A stretch of DNA of 9,694 nucleotides from Candidatus Margulisiibacteriota bacterium. GTDB taxonomy: Bacteria > Margulisbacteria > WOR-1 > O2-12-FULL-45-9. Position numbers and translations under genes: made by a program. Location of the stretch: the NCBI GenBank assembly GCA_018814265.1, contig JAHIZU010000116.1:1-9694 (forward strand). The letters run 5' to 3'. The notes beneath the pieces were generated by a model, which saw nothing but the letters and a program-made list of their open reading frames with translations, was not told where the DNA came from and searched no databases. Numbering within the stretch: the first letter of the stretch is position 1; every line of letters starts with the position of its first letter. Of this stretch, positions 1-7,113 are shown in pieces.

Positions 1-75
1 CATTTTGATGTCCTCTAATTTATTATCGATTCTATTTTAACCAAATTTCACCAATTTAATAACAAAAAATCGGCC

Positions 76-104
76 TTGCGGTAAAATTAGACTAATGCTA
101 AAAT
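76..104 (+). promoter_or_regulatory. Predicted sigma70-type promoter of hisG
   Basis: A -35 box TTGCGG (76-81) is followed, after exactly 17 bases, by a -10 box TAAAAT (99-104). The -10 box is preceded by TGC, giving an extended -10 element. Transcription would start near 111, leaving a leader of about 33 bases. The string TGCTAAAATTCA (96-107) recurs exactly in the promoter at 4285-4313. The call rests on consensus match and spacing only. Confidence 0.6.
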
Positions 105-130
105 TCATACGCCAAAGCTCAAGTGGAGCG

Positions 131-137
131 AAGGGGG
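131..137 (+). promoter_or_regulatory. hisG ribosome binding site
   Basis: The purine run AAGGGGG lies 6 bases before the ATG at 144. It decides the start: an in-frame GTG at 123 lies upstream of this site and would add seven residues with no homology to HisG. The octamer GAGCGAAG (126-133), also found at two other gene junctions, overlaps it. Confidence 0.65.
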
Positions 138-143
138 AAAATT

Positions 144-1019
144 ATGTCTAAAAAGCTAAAAATTGGATTACCAAAAGGTTCTTTGCAGGAATCAACCTTT
201 GAACTATTTAAAAAGGCCGGCTGGTCCATAAAAGCCTCAGCCCGCTCCTATTATCCAGCGGTTGATGATCCTGAGCTGGAGATCATGCTTAGCCGGGCCC
301 AGGAAATGGCCCGATACGTTGAAAGCGGGGTCATTGATTGTGGTTTGACCGGTATTGATTGGGTCACAGAATCAGGCTGCAAGGTTAAAAAAGTAGCAGA
401 CCTGGTCTACGCCAAACAAGGTTTGAGAAAAGTCCGCTGGGTTTTGGCTGTACCGGAAAATTCCAAGATTAAAACTGTTAAATTGTTAAAAGGAAAACGA
501 ATTGCCACGGAACTGGTCAACACAACTAAAAAGTATCTCAAAGCAAACAAAGTGAACGCCAAAGTTGAATTTTCGTGGGGAGCAACCGAAGCCAAACCAC
601 CAGAACTGGCCGATGCCATTGTTGAATTAACTGAGACTGGCTCTTCCCTGCGCGCCAACAAATTAAAGATCATTGACACTGTCATGGAATCAAATACAGT
701 TGTTATCGCTAATCAGGAATGCTTAGATGACCCCTGGAAAAGAGAAAAATTAGATAACCTTATTATCTTATTGCAAGGCGCTCTGGTGGCAGAAAGCAAA
801 GTGGGATTGAAAATGAACGTGATCAAAGGCCGTTTGCGCAATGTTCTAAAACTCCTGCCTGCTCTGCAAACCCCTACTATCGCGGAATTATCAAATTCTG
901 CCTGGGTAGATGTTGATACTGTGGTCGACGAGCGAGTGGTCAGGTACCTCATCCCCAAGCTCAAAAATGCCGGAGCTAGAGGAATTGTTGAGTATCCGTT
1001 AAACAAAGTTATCGACTAA
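144..1019 (+). CDS. hisG: ATP phosphoribosyltransferase, long form
   Basis: HisG catalyses the first step of histidine biosynthesis in the cytoplasm, joining ATP and PRPP to give phosphoribosyl-ATP, and is normally feedback-inhibited by histidine. The 291-residue protein opens with the family signature KIGLPKGSL (residues 6-14). It carries the PRPP-binding loop [14 protein letters not shown] (161-174), which matches the TG-S/T-L-x-x-N pattern of the family. Residues about 217-291 form the ACT-like C-terminal regulatory domain of the long form, so no HisZ partner should be needed. The ATG at 144 follows a good ribosome binding site and gives the expected N-terminus. No other his gene lies in the window, so hisG stands alone here. 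Its last 11 bases overlap the 3' end of the convergent acyltransferase gene. Family assignment is firm; regulation by histidine is inferred from the domain. Confidence 0.96.
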   Translation: MSKKLKIGLPKGSLQESTFELFKKAGWSIKASARSYYPAVDDPELEIMLSRAQEMARYVESGVIDCGLTGIDWVTESGCKVKKVADLVYAKQGLRKVRWVLAVPENSKIKTVKLLKGKRIATELVNTTKKYLKANKVNAKVEFSWGATEAKPPELADAIVELTETGSSLRANKLKIIDTVMESNTVVIANQECLDDPWKREKLDNLIILLQGALVAESKVGLKMNVIKGRLRNVLKLLPALQTPTIAELSNSAWVDVDTVVDERVVRYLIPKLKNAGARGIVEYPLNKVID

Positions 1020-1734
1020 GAGCAATAATCCTTTCCCTTAGGACTTCGGTAACCTCTCTGTAGATATCGTAGGCCTGATTAGTCTTTTTCTTTTCAATAT
1101 AGGTATCCATCTCAATTGGCTTGCCAAAACTAACATAAACAGGGTGCGGCCTGGGAAATATCCAGCCAGTTGGCAACACTTGCCAGGTCCCGGAAATATA
1201 GACCGGCACCAGAGGGACTCCCGTTTCCACTGCCAGCACCCCCACCCCGGGCCTGAAAGGCAAAATACGACCGTCAGTTGAGCGCGTCCCCTCGGGATTA
1301 ATATAAACGGCTTTGCCTGCCCTTAATATCTGAGCTGCTGCGCGCAGCGCGGGAAAGAAATCCTCGATCGAGTCGATCCTGACTACATTGGCCGCCACCT
1401 TGATCCAGAATCTAGCCCAAGCGTTATCGTAAAATAATTTGGTGGTTATGGGATAAAGTTCCTGGTGTCGTTTTCCCGTGGCCCAGGCAACGCTGGCATA
1501 ATCCATTGACGAAGCGTGATTTGGGGCAATAATATATGGTGGCTTGGCCGGCAAATTTTCCAGACCGTAAACTTTTACCGGACAGTAAAAGCGTAGCGGA
1601 ATATTTATGATGGCATAAAACAAAGGCCGAAGAATACGCTGCCAGTACCTGTATTTATTTAAAACCTGAGGATCGAGCGGTTTATCCAACTCTAATAATC
1701 TTCGCCAGTAAGCTGAGGTATCTTGATCACCCAT
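1009..1734 (-). CDS. 1-acyl-glycerol-3-phosphate acyltransferase-like protein (PlsC family)
   Basis: This membrane-associated acyltransferase of 241 residues probably moves an acyl group from acyl-ACP or acyl-CoA to a lysophospholipid or lysophosphatidate. Family motifs are in order: block I NHASSMD (72-78) with the catalytic H73 and D78 of the HX4D motif, a block II-like NVVRID (116-121), block III PEGTRS (148-153) that binds the glycerol phosphate, and block [12 protein letters not shown] (173-182). A hydrophobic patch near 36-50 may anchor it to the membrane. The start ATG directly follows the stop of the acyl carrier protein gene with no gap and no clear ribosome binding site, so translation is probably coupled. 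It is the last gene of the operon. The exact acceptor (lysophosphatidate, lysophospholipid or another lipid) cannot be read from sequence, so the symbol plsC is not assigned. Confidence 0.9.
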   Translation of the reverse strand: MGDQDTSAYWRRLLELDKPLDPQVLNKYRYWQRILRPLFYAIINIPLRFYCPVKVYGLENLPAKPPYIIAPNHASSMDYASVAWATGKRHQELYPITTKLFYDNAWARFWIKVAANVVRIDSIEDFFPALRAAAQILRAGKAVYINPEGTRSTDGRILPFRPGVGVLAVETGVPLVPVYISGTWQVLPTGWIFPRPHPVYVSFGKPIEMDTYIEKKKTNQAYDIYREVTEVLRERIIALSR

Positions 1735-1986
1735 TTATTTCTTTTTGGAGAGAAATTCCTTGACCAGGCCAATAATGTCATTCAAGGTATTAATGTTCTT
1801 CAATTTTTCTTCCGGCACATCCAAGTCATATTGCTTATCCAACGAAGCAATGATCTCAACCCCCAGCAAAGAATCGACCCCAAGCTCGGCAAACAGATTG
1901 GCATTGGCATCAATTTTATCTTCCGGTATCTTAATGACCTTAGACACCAAGGTTTTTATTTCTTGCGCCAATTTTTCATCATTCAT
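1735..1986 (-). CDS. Acyl carrier protein
   Basis: This small acidic protein of 83 residues carries acyl chains on a 4'-phosphopantetheine arm. The attachment site is S39 in the motif GVDSLLGVE (36-44), and predicted helices on either side match the ACP fold. The sequence around the site departs from the DSLDTVE of housekeeping AcpP, and no fatty-acid synthesis gene (fabD, fabG, fabF) is adjacent, which suggests a dedicated rather than the main ACP. The start overlaps the stop of the upstream acyl ligase by 4 bases (ATGA). A strong AAGGAG site (complement of 1995-2000) sits 8 bases upstream, inside the ligase gene. The likely role is to accept acyl groups activated by the ligase and hand them to the acyltransferase that follows. 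That role is inferred from gene order. Confidence 0.92.
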   Translation of the reverse strand: MNDEKLAQEIKTLVSKVIKIPEDKIDANANLFAELGVDSLLGVEIIASLDKQYDLDVPEEKLKNINTLNDIIGLVKEFLSKKK

Positions 1987-3620
1987 AATTTTAGCTCCTT
2001 TTTGATCTCGAATCTTTTGATCTTCTTTAAGCGGGTTTTGGGCAATTCCTCCTTACGAATGATAAATCTGGCGATCCGTTTAAAATCAGCCATTTTCTTG
2101 TTGAGTTCTTGCACTTCAGCAGCAATCGTTTTATTAATGAACTCGTCAGAACTATTTCCCTGCTGAACAAAATGCTCCGGCTCCGGCACAATTAAAGCCA
2201 CTACCTCTTCGGCGCCTTTTCTCACGCCTGACTTGACCTTATCCCCTATCACACACGATTCCTTTATAGACGGGATCTTATTCAGGACAAACTCGATCTC
2301 TTCCGGGTAAACATTGACTCCCGAACCAGTAACGATCACATCCTTGGATCGGCCGGTAATAAGAAGAAAGCCATTTTCATCCAGATAACCAACATCTCCG
2401 GTATGCAGCCAGCCGTTGACCACGAGCCTTGAAGTCAATTCCTTTCGTTTGTAATATCCTTTCATGATGTTAGGGCCAAAAGCCAAAATTTCCCCAACCG
2501 GATCACTCCCCGAGATCTTGATCTCAACCCCTGGAATAGGTTTGCCAACTGAGCCGATCTTGTTCTGCTTCAGAGTGTTGCAGGTCATAATTGGAGAAGA
2601 CTCGGACATCCCGTATCCCTGAAGAATGGTAAAGCCCATTAACTCAAAGTTTCTGGCCACCTCAGGATCAAGGGCCGCGCCGCCAGAAACAAAAAAACGG
2701 ATTTTGCCGCCAAACTTCTTATGGACCGTTTTAAACAATAAACGGCCGAGATTAATGCCAATAATATACCGGAAAAATTTGGCTGCAATAAAAAGGACTG
2801 AAAAAGCCTTGCTCAAACCTTTTTCTTCAACTTCTCTCAAAATTCCATCATAGAAAAGTTGATACAACATCGGCACACCGCACATGATGGTCACACCGGT
2901 TTCCTGCATATTCCGCAAAATATTATGTGATTTCAAGCTTTTCGCGTAAGTAATGGTACAACCCTCATGAAAGGGACCCAGGAAACCAGCCGTGGTCTCA
3001 AAAGTATGATGCAGCGGCAAAACAGAAAGAAAATTATCCTTGGGGCCAAGATCAAAAAGAGAAGTAACTGAAATTACATTAGACATGATGTTTCGATGAG
3101 TCAGCATCACGCCTTTAGGAATTCCTGTGGTTCCAGAAGTATAAACGATTGAGGCAATATCATCTAGGCCAACATGGGACATGGGACGCGACGCGGGGGA
3201 CGGGAAATTATCAAATTCTTCCATGATCGTCGCCTGCCCCTCGACCCTCGTCCCTTGCATGAATTCAATGAATCTTTGCGAGACAAGCGCAGCTTTAGCC
3301 CCTGAATCCTCAATTAAAGGGGCCAGCTCTTCCTTTTGCAGCATAGCATCCAGCGGAACCACAATCGCGCCCAAGCCAGTAATCGCTAAATAAGCGGTTC
3401 CCCACTCTGGACGGTTTTCTGAAAGCAGCACGACCCGGTCACCTTTGGCAACCCCAAGCTTAATTAAAGCGTCTTGGACTTTTGCCGCCAGCTCCGCCAC
3501 CTGTTGAAAAGTGAATTTCTTATAGCCGCCACCATCTTGACGTATCTGAAAAGCCGTCTGATCGCGGTATTTCTCCGCGTTCCGTTCAAGCATGTCTTTA
3601 ATCGTAATTATTTCTTTCAT
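1983..3620 (-). CDS. AMP-forming long-chain acyl-CoA/acyl-ACP synthetase
   Basis: This ANL-superfamily ligase of 545 residues activates a fatty acid to acyl-AMP and transfers it to CoA or, given its neighbour, to the ACP. The motifs are all present: the phosphate loop YTSGTTGIPKG (160-170), QGYGMSE (334-340), HTGD (406-409) with the ATP-ribose aspartate, the hinge GRSKD (423-427), and the C-terminal LPKTRLKKIKR (526-536), whose K533 aligns with the catalytic lysine. The usual glycine before that lysine is replaced by lysine. The ATG at 3620 is chosen because the upstream in-frame TTG (3692) would add 24 cysteine-rich residues and overlap the previous gene. There is no Shine-Dalgarno sequence before this ATG; the gap holds a GAGCGAAG repeat core instead. 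Residues about 120-149 look like a GC-rich repeat inserted in the variable linker before the phosphate loop. Long-chain specificity is inferred from overall FadD-like layout. Confidence 0.92.
   Translation of the reverse strand: MKEIITIKDMLERNAEKYRDQTAFQIRQDGGGYKKFTFQQVAELAAKVQDALIKLGVAKGDRVVLLSENRPEWGTAYLAITGLGAIVVPLDAMLQKEELAPLIEDSGAKAALVSQRFIEFMQGTRVEGQATIMEEFDNFPSPASRPMSHVGLDDIASIVYTSGTTGIPKGVMLTHRNIMSNVISVTSLFDLGPKDNFLSVLPLHHTFETTAGFLGPFHEGCTITYAKSLKSHNILRNMQETGVTIMCGVPMLYQLFYDGILREVEEKGLSKAFSVLFIAAKFFRYIIGINLGRLLFKTVHKKFGGKIRFFVSGGAALDPEVARNFELMGFTILQGYGMSESSPIMTCNTLKQNKIGSVGKPIPGVEIKISGSDPVGEILAFGPNIMKGYYKRKELTSRLVVNGWLHTGDVGYLDENGFLLITGRSKDVIVTGSGVNVYPEEIEFVLNKIPSIKESCVIGDKVKSGVRKGAEEVVALIVPEPEHFVQQGNSSDEFINKTIAAEVQELNKKMADFKRIARFIIRKEELPKTRLKKIKRFEIKKELKL
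3173..3261. repeat. Imperfect inverted GC-rich repeat inside the acyl ligase gene
   Basis: Two GC-rich arms, about 3173-3204 and 3228-3261, flank an AT-rich core. Both outer ends are CATG. The left arm contains the tandem CATGGGACATGGGAC; the right arm read on the minus strand contains GGGACGAGGGTCGAGGGG. The arms are partly complementary through GGGACG/CGTCCC but not perfect. The whole stays in frame and encodes residues about 120-149 of the ligase. It resembles GGGACGAG-type interspersed repeats that sometimes sit inside genes. Origin as an insertion is inferred. Confidence 0.45.
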
Positions 3621-3642
3621 CTGAGTTGAGCGAAGCTTAGAG
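3621..3642. repeat. GAGCGAAG repeat remnant between two operon genes
   Basis: The entire 22-base gap between the membrane-protein gene and the acyl ligase gene is filled by a sequence centred on GAGCGAAG (3628-3635). The extended core AGTTGAGCGAAG matches AGTGGAGCGAAG in the hisG leader at 11 of 12 positions. The same octamer is in the hairpin at 8325-8357. On the coding strand this segment offers no Shine-Dalgarno sequence for the ligase. Confidence 0.45.
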
Positions 3643-4239
3643 TCAAGCCGCCAGCATCCGCATAAACATCGGGCCGTAAATAGTGCTGACAACGATCAGG
3701 GATAAGATAAAACTTATGAATACGCCGGCGAGCAAGACCGAAATAGTATAAAGTACGGCTTTGTTTTGCGGCGTTGCTAAAACCTCTTTTAGCCCAAGGT
3801 AGAGCAAATAAATACCGTAAAGGCCCAGGATGGATAAAATTCCCATTCCAGGGATCAAGGAAAATAGCCCTGCCAGCCAAACCGGTGTCATTGAGAAAAC
3901 CACGACCTTGACCGCTGAATCCAGATCAGCCTTGGCACCAAAAACCGGGGCTAAAAGCTTAACGACCCAGCCGGCAATAAATATTGCAGTTAGGTTTAAA
4001 CCATAGCCGGCTGCCCCGCCAAAAAAGGCTTCTAAAAAAGGCGCTCGAATAACATTCCCGTCCAGCAAGTGGATGCCAATAATTGTCATGCCGACTAAGC
4101 CGCAAACCGAGGGAATAAGCGCCAGCGGCGCGGCATAATTAATAAACAGCTGTTTTATGTCCAGCTGTTCCTCTTTAATTGTTTGCCAGGCCATTCTCGG
4201 ATTAAAGATGATCTCGCGGGCCCTTTCAATAATCTTCAT
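3643..4239 (-). CDS. Yip1-family integral membrane protein
   Basis: This 198-residue protein has a short cytoplasmic N-terminus (NPRMAWQTIKEE, 13-24) followed by about five hydrophobic segments (roughly 33-58, 70-97, 110-128, 130-150 and 162-187). An opening of the type 'NP..aW..i..e' followed by five membrane spans is typical of the bacterial Yip1 domain family, whose molecular function is unknown. It is the first gene of the leftward operon, with a strong GAGGAGG ribosome binding site about 6 bases before the ATG and a well-formed promoter upstream. Its position before acyl ligase, ACP and acyltransferase genes suggests a role at the membrane linked to lipid handling, but this is context only. 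No catalytic motif is visible. Confidence 0.75.
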   Translation of the reverse strand: MKIIERAREIIFNPRMAWQTIKEEQLDIKQLFINYAAPLALIPSVCGLVGMTIIGIHLLDGNVIRAPFLEAFFGGAAGYGLNLTAIFIAGWVVKLLAPVFGAKADLDSAVKVVVFSMTPVWLAGLFSLIPGMGILSILGLYGIYLLYLGLKEVLATPQNKAVLYTISVLLAGVFISFILSLIVVSTIYGPMFMRMLAA

Positions 4240-4267
4240 TACTTGCCTCCTCTAAATGCGTCTAAAA

Positions 4268-4296
4268 ATTCTATCATTCTCAACTTGTATTGACAA
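4268..4296 (-). promoter_or_regulatory. Predicted promoter of the leftward lipid operon
   Basis: On the minus strand a -35 box TTGTCA (complement of 4291-4296) is followed after 17 bases by TAGAAT (complement of 4268-4273). TGA before the -10 box makes it an extended -10 element. It lies about 30 bases upstream of the ATG at 4239. Its -35 box directly abuts that of the rightward promoter. Confidence 0.65.
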
Positions 4297-4313
4297 GGCA
4301 ACTTTGCTAAAAT
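4285..4313 (+). promoter_or_regulatory. Predicted promoter of the rightward PorV-like operon
   Basis: A -35-like TTGTAT (4285-4290) is followed after 17 bases by TAAAAT (4308-4313) with an extended TGC. Transcription would start near 4320, just before the ribosome binding site, so the leader is only about 16 bases. A perfect TTGACA (4290-4295) overlaps but is only 12 bases from the -10 box, which is too close. The string TGCTAAAATTCA is identical to that in the hisG promoter. Confidence 0.6.
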
Positions 4314-4322
4314 TCAGGAAAA

Positions 4323-4328
4323 GGGAGG
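4323..4328 (+). promoter_or_regulatory. Ribosome binding site of the PorV-like gene
   Basis: GGGAGG lies 7 bases before the ATG at 4336 and fixes the start, which opens a typical signal peptide. Confidence 0.75.
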
Positions 4329-4335
4329 CCCAAAA

Positions 4336-5601
4336 ATGAAAAAAATATTAGGTGTCCTGATCATCATTTCCTTGTTTGCCAATAGCGCTCTGGCGATCTA
4401 CGCCCCGCGGGCCATGGGCATGGGAGGCGCTTTCACAGCTATTGCTGATGACGCCTTTGCCGCCTACTGGAACCCGGCCGGCTTTGCCATCAATCCCGGG
4501 GTTGATCTGGCTGGCAGCTACCAGCTGACTAACCGCAACACCCTGATCGGCGATAACACGTTTGCGCTCAAAGGCTGTTTTGAAATTGGCATGAACCCGT
4601 TTGCCTGGGTAGCTGGGATTGGGCTGGCTACTATGTTCGCTTACGAAGGCGCTAAATACCTGAGCGATAAAGACATTGTTAAGAAAAACTGGGGCCGGCC
4701 CGGGGAAAAGGTCGCTAAGGAAGAATCCATGGCTGAGGATGTCAAAGCAGAAGATGAAAAACAAAAGGCCGAAGGTAAAGAACCCGTACGCGAGCCGATT
4801 TCCAGAAAAGCTATCGCTAAAAAAGCGGTTAAAGAATCCGGAAAAGCTGCCATACATGTCGGCTCAAAGTTCGCCGAGGCCGCCTTAAGAGAAGTTACCA
4901 TCCAAACACGCCCCTATTATTATGCTCCACATTGGTACCGGCCGAATTATTACAGGCCAACATACTGGGACGACCGCTATGTTTACAAAGAAAAAGAATT
5001 AACCCCGGCGGGCAAAGCGCAATTCGCCATGGGGATCACTGTTATGTCTGACCAGAACGCCATTCTAGACCAAGATACAAATTGGTACTCGCTATCATTT
5101 GCCTCTGGTTATAGTGAAGTGGTCGCCTTAGGCGGCAACATTAATGTATATGACCTAAAAATCCCCAGCCTCAATGTCAAAGGCGTTGGCGCCGGCCTGG
5201 ATATCGGCGGCCTGGTAAGGATCTCCGATTCCTTGATGTTCGGCCTGGCAGTCAAAGAACTGCTGACTACTGATATCAAGTTTGAGAACGGCACGATCAA
5301 ACGCTACCAGATGTCAGTCAATGGCGGGATAGCCATTAAGCCCATTAAACAGGCAACCCTGGCGATGGACGTCCATAATATGTTTGAACAGAACAATCAA
5401 GCCGCGTCCATGCATTATGGCCTTGAGGTCCGGCCAATTTACGGCGTAGCTCTGCGTGCCGGACTGTCTGATACCGCCCAGGCCAGACAAAACAAGACCG
5501 CTGGCATCAGCGTTGGCGTTGGCCAGATGATCATTGATTACACGTATCTTGGAGGAGCGTATAACCGCACCCAGATGGTCGGCGCGACCTGGAAGATCTA
5601 A
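4336..5601 (+). CDS. PorV/UPF0164-like outer-membrane beta-barrel protein
   Basis: This exported 421-residue protein begins with a signal peptide (charged KK, hydrophobic 4-16, probable cleavage after ALA at 18-20). The mature N-terminus holds the signature of PorV/UPF0164/TraF-like barrels: RAMGMGGAFTAIADD (25-39) followed by AYWNPAGF (43-50). From about 225 to 421 alternating hydrophobic and polar stretches suggest beta strands, ending in a strand closing with TWKI. Between residues about 111 and 222 there is an insertion: a highly charged Lys/Glu-rich, probably helical stretch (111-185), then a Tyr/Arg/Pro/Trp-rich stretch (191-216). The insertion is probably an extracellular loop or periplasmic plug. 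Relatives serve as FadL-like transporters or as type IX secretion shuttles; nothing here decides between them. It is the first gene of a three-gene operon, 3 bases ahead of the next start. Confidence 0.78.
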   Translation: MKKILGVLIIISLFANSALAIYAPRAMGMGGAFTAIADDAFAAYWNPAGFAINPGVDLAGSYQLTNRNTLIGDNTFALKGCFEIGMNPFAWVAGIGLATMFAYEGAKYLSDKDIVKKNWGRPGEKVAKEESMAEDVKAEDEKQKAEGKEPVREPISRKAIAKKAVKESGKAAIHVGSKFAEAALREVTIQTRPYYYAPHWYRPNYYRPTYWDDRYVYKEKELTPAGKAQFAMGITVMSDQNAILDQDTNWYSLSFASGYSEVVALGGNINVYDLKIPSLNVKGVGAGLDIGGLVRISDSLMFGLAVKELLTTDIKFENGTIKRYQMSVNGGIAIKPIKQATLAMDVHNMFEQNNQAASMHYGLEVRPIYGVALRAGLSDTAQARQNKTAGISVGVGQMIIDYTYLGGAYNRTQMVGATWKI

Positions 5602-5604
5602 TCA

Positions 5605-7113
5605 ATGGACCAAAACGTCCTGGATGTTAAGCGGCCTAATAGCTGGGGAAACCTGCAGCGGCTTAACTATCACATCCGCACGGAATGGATCAAAAAAAAC
5701 CTCAAAGAGATACTTAATATTTTGCAGCATTTGCCGGCCGAAAATGCCGAGCCCTGGAATATCCTGGGCTTCACCTGCATTGACGACAACCTCTATTACG
5801 AAGCGGAAAAGATCTACGATGAGCTTTTCAAAAAGACCCAGAAAGAACACGGGGACGTCAGCATACCCGCCTACCTGCGCGGCATCGCGCATTTTCTGCA
5901 GGGCCGCTTTCAGGAAGCTTATAAGGACTTTACGGCCTCACGACAGTATGATCTGCAAACCAAAAAAGTTAACAGCGCTTCCGTACGGGCCATGACCTAC
6001 ATGGAAGAAATGGTCTTCCCCACCCGTGAGATCATCAGAAAAAACCAGGCTAAATTGATCAGCGACCTTAATATCCCCAGGTCGCTGGACCGCACTATCG
6101 GCCAAAACATGCTGCGCACCATTCATAAATGGAATTCAGCCACCCCCCTCTTTTCTCAAGGCATCTCCCAGGGCGGAGGTTATTTTCTGACCCTAAGTAA
6201 TAGCCACGGCCAGACAAAAGGGATCGCCATTGATCCTGGCTATGATTTTTTTACCATCTTCAGAGATATTGGTTTAGGCATCGCTGACATTGACGCTATC
6301 CTTATCACCCATGACCATGATGATCACACGGAATCAGTTGAGGGTATTCTTTCCCTGCTGGCGAAATACAATGACCATAATGAACAAAAAAAGACCAAGG
6401 TGCTGGACATCTTTGGTTCCGCCGGCGTCCTGCTTAAGTTTCACGGCCTGCTCTCGGCCACAGACCTGTTCGGCAACCGGGAAATAAATTTCAAACTGCT
6501 TATCCCAGGCTCTGAGATAACTGAGATCGAAGGAGCTTCTTTGCGGGAAAAACATGGTTTCACAATTACCGTCAACCCCGCCCATCACGCTGAGCGCTGG
6601 ACCAATCAGGAATCGTCAGTTGGCATAGTGCTCCACACTAATATCCGCGATGCAAAAAATGGCGGCAACTTAAAGATCGGCATCACCGGCGACACTCGCT
6701 ACGAAGTTGGTCTGGGCAGACATTACAAAGACACCCAGGTGCTGCTGTTAAATATAGGCTCGATCGAAAAAGAGGAAGGGAAATTCTTAAATCAACACCT
6801 GGGCATGCTGGGCTGCATCAATCTGCTTAAAGAAGCCAGATTAGGGAAACCCTTGCTGGCTATTCTGACCGAGTTTGGCGAAGAATTTTCCGGCAAGCGC
6901 GAAACCATCAGCCGGATCATTGAGAACTGGGCCCAACCCATGTCTGGCGGCAAATCTCGTGCGCTCAAAGTTATTCCAGCTGATATTCACCTAGAAGTCC
7001 GGCTGGAAGACTTAAATATCCGCGAGACCGACACCAATGTCTTCTTCCCCTACAACATGATCGAGATTGACGAATCTGATCCAGAGATCTTACGGTACAA
7101 TTTTAATGATTAA
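5605..7113 (+). CDS. Metallo-beta-lactamase-fold hydrolase with N-terminal helical (TPR-like) region
   Basis: This cytoplasmic protein of 502 residues has no signal peptide. Residues about 25-120 form alpha helices with a TPR-like pattern (ILGFTCIDDNLYYEAEKIY, then a second pair around AHFLQGRFQEAYKDF). From about 188 on it has the metallo-beta-lactamase fold. Metal-binding residues are the THDHDDH motif (H236, H238, D240, H241), a histidine of NPAHHAE (327 or 328), D363 in ITGDTRY, and H398 in NQHLG. This set matches a dinuclear zinc site as in RNase Z/PhnP-like enzymes, so hydrolysis of a phosphodiester or similar bond is likely, but the substrate is unknown. The start follows the porin stop by 3 bases, with GGAAG inside the previous gene as a weak ribosome site. 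Its 3' end overlaps the dehydrogenase start by 8 bases, so all three are probably cotranscribed. The tail (about 450-502) is unassigned. Confidence 0.8.
   Translation: MDQNVLDVKRPNSWGNLQRLNYHIRTEWIKKNLKEILNILQHLPAENAEPWNILGFTCIDDNLYYEAEKIYDELFKKTQKEHGDVSIPAYLRGIAHFLQGRFQEAYKDFTASRQYDLQTKKVNSASVRAMTYMEEMVFPTREIIRKNQAKLISDLNIPRSLDRTIGQNMLRTIHKWNSATPLFSQGISQGGGYFLTLSNSHGQTKGIAIDPGYDFFTIFRDIGLGIADIDAILITHDHDDHTESVEGILSLLAKYNDHNEQKKTKVLDIFGSAGVLLKFHGLLSATDLFGNREINFKLLIPGSEITEIEGASLREKHGFTITVNPAHHAERWTNQESSVGIVLHTNIRDAKNGGNLKIGITGDTRYEVGLGRHYKDTQVLLLNIGSIEKEEGKFLNQHLGMLGCINLLKEARLGKPLLAILTEFGEEFSGKRETISRIIENWAQPMSGGKSRALKVIPADIHLEVRLEDLNIRETDTNVFFPYNMIEIDESDPEILRYNFND

Larger units (their letters stand above)
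4..143. promoter_or_regulatory. Divergent intergenic region; probable start of a leftward gene at the edge
   Basis: This AT-rich gap separates hisG from a gene that probably starts on the minus strand exactly at the window edge. The complement of positions 1-3 is ATG, and an AGAGGA Shine-Dalgarno sequence (complement of 11-16) lies 7 bases upstream of it. Only that start codon would be inside the window, so the product cannot be named. For the leftward direction several AT-rich -10-like hexamers occur (TAAAAT and TAGAAT within the complement of 29-39), but none has a well-spaced -35 box. The rightward half holds the hisG promoter and ribosome binding site, listed separately. Confidence 0.5.

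Noticed and set aside
3621..3692. 24-residue N-terminal extension of the acyl ligase from a TTG codon
   Set aside because: It overlaps the 3' end of the membrane-protein gene, reads through the repeat and has no family similarity.
4290..4313. Promoter built from the perfect TTGACA at 4290-4295
   Set aside because: It is only 12 bases from the TAAAAT box; the adjacent TTGTAT gives the correct 17-base spacing.
4336..5300. Antisense open frames within the barrel and hydrolase genes
   Set aside because: They have no ribosome sites or recognisable motifs and mirror the codon bias of the genes on the other strand.
7067..7105. 13-residue N-terminal extension of the dehydrogenase
   Set aside because: It lies inside the hydrolase gene in another frame; family members begin near the ATG at 7106.
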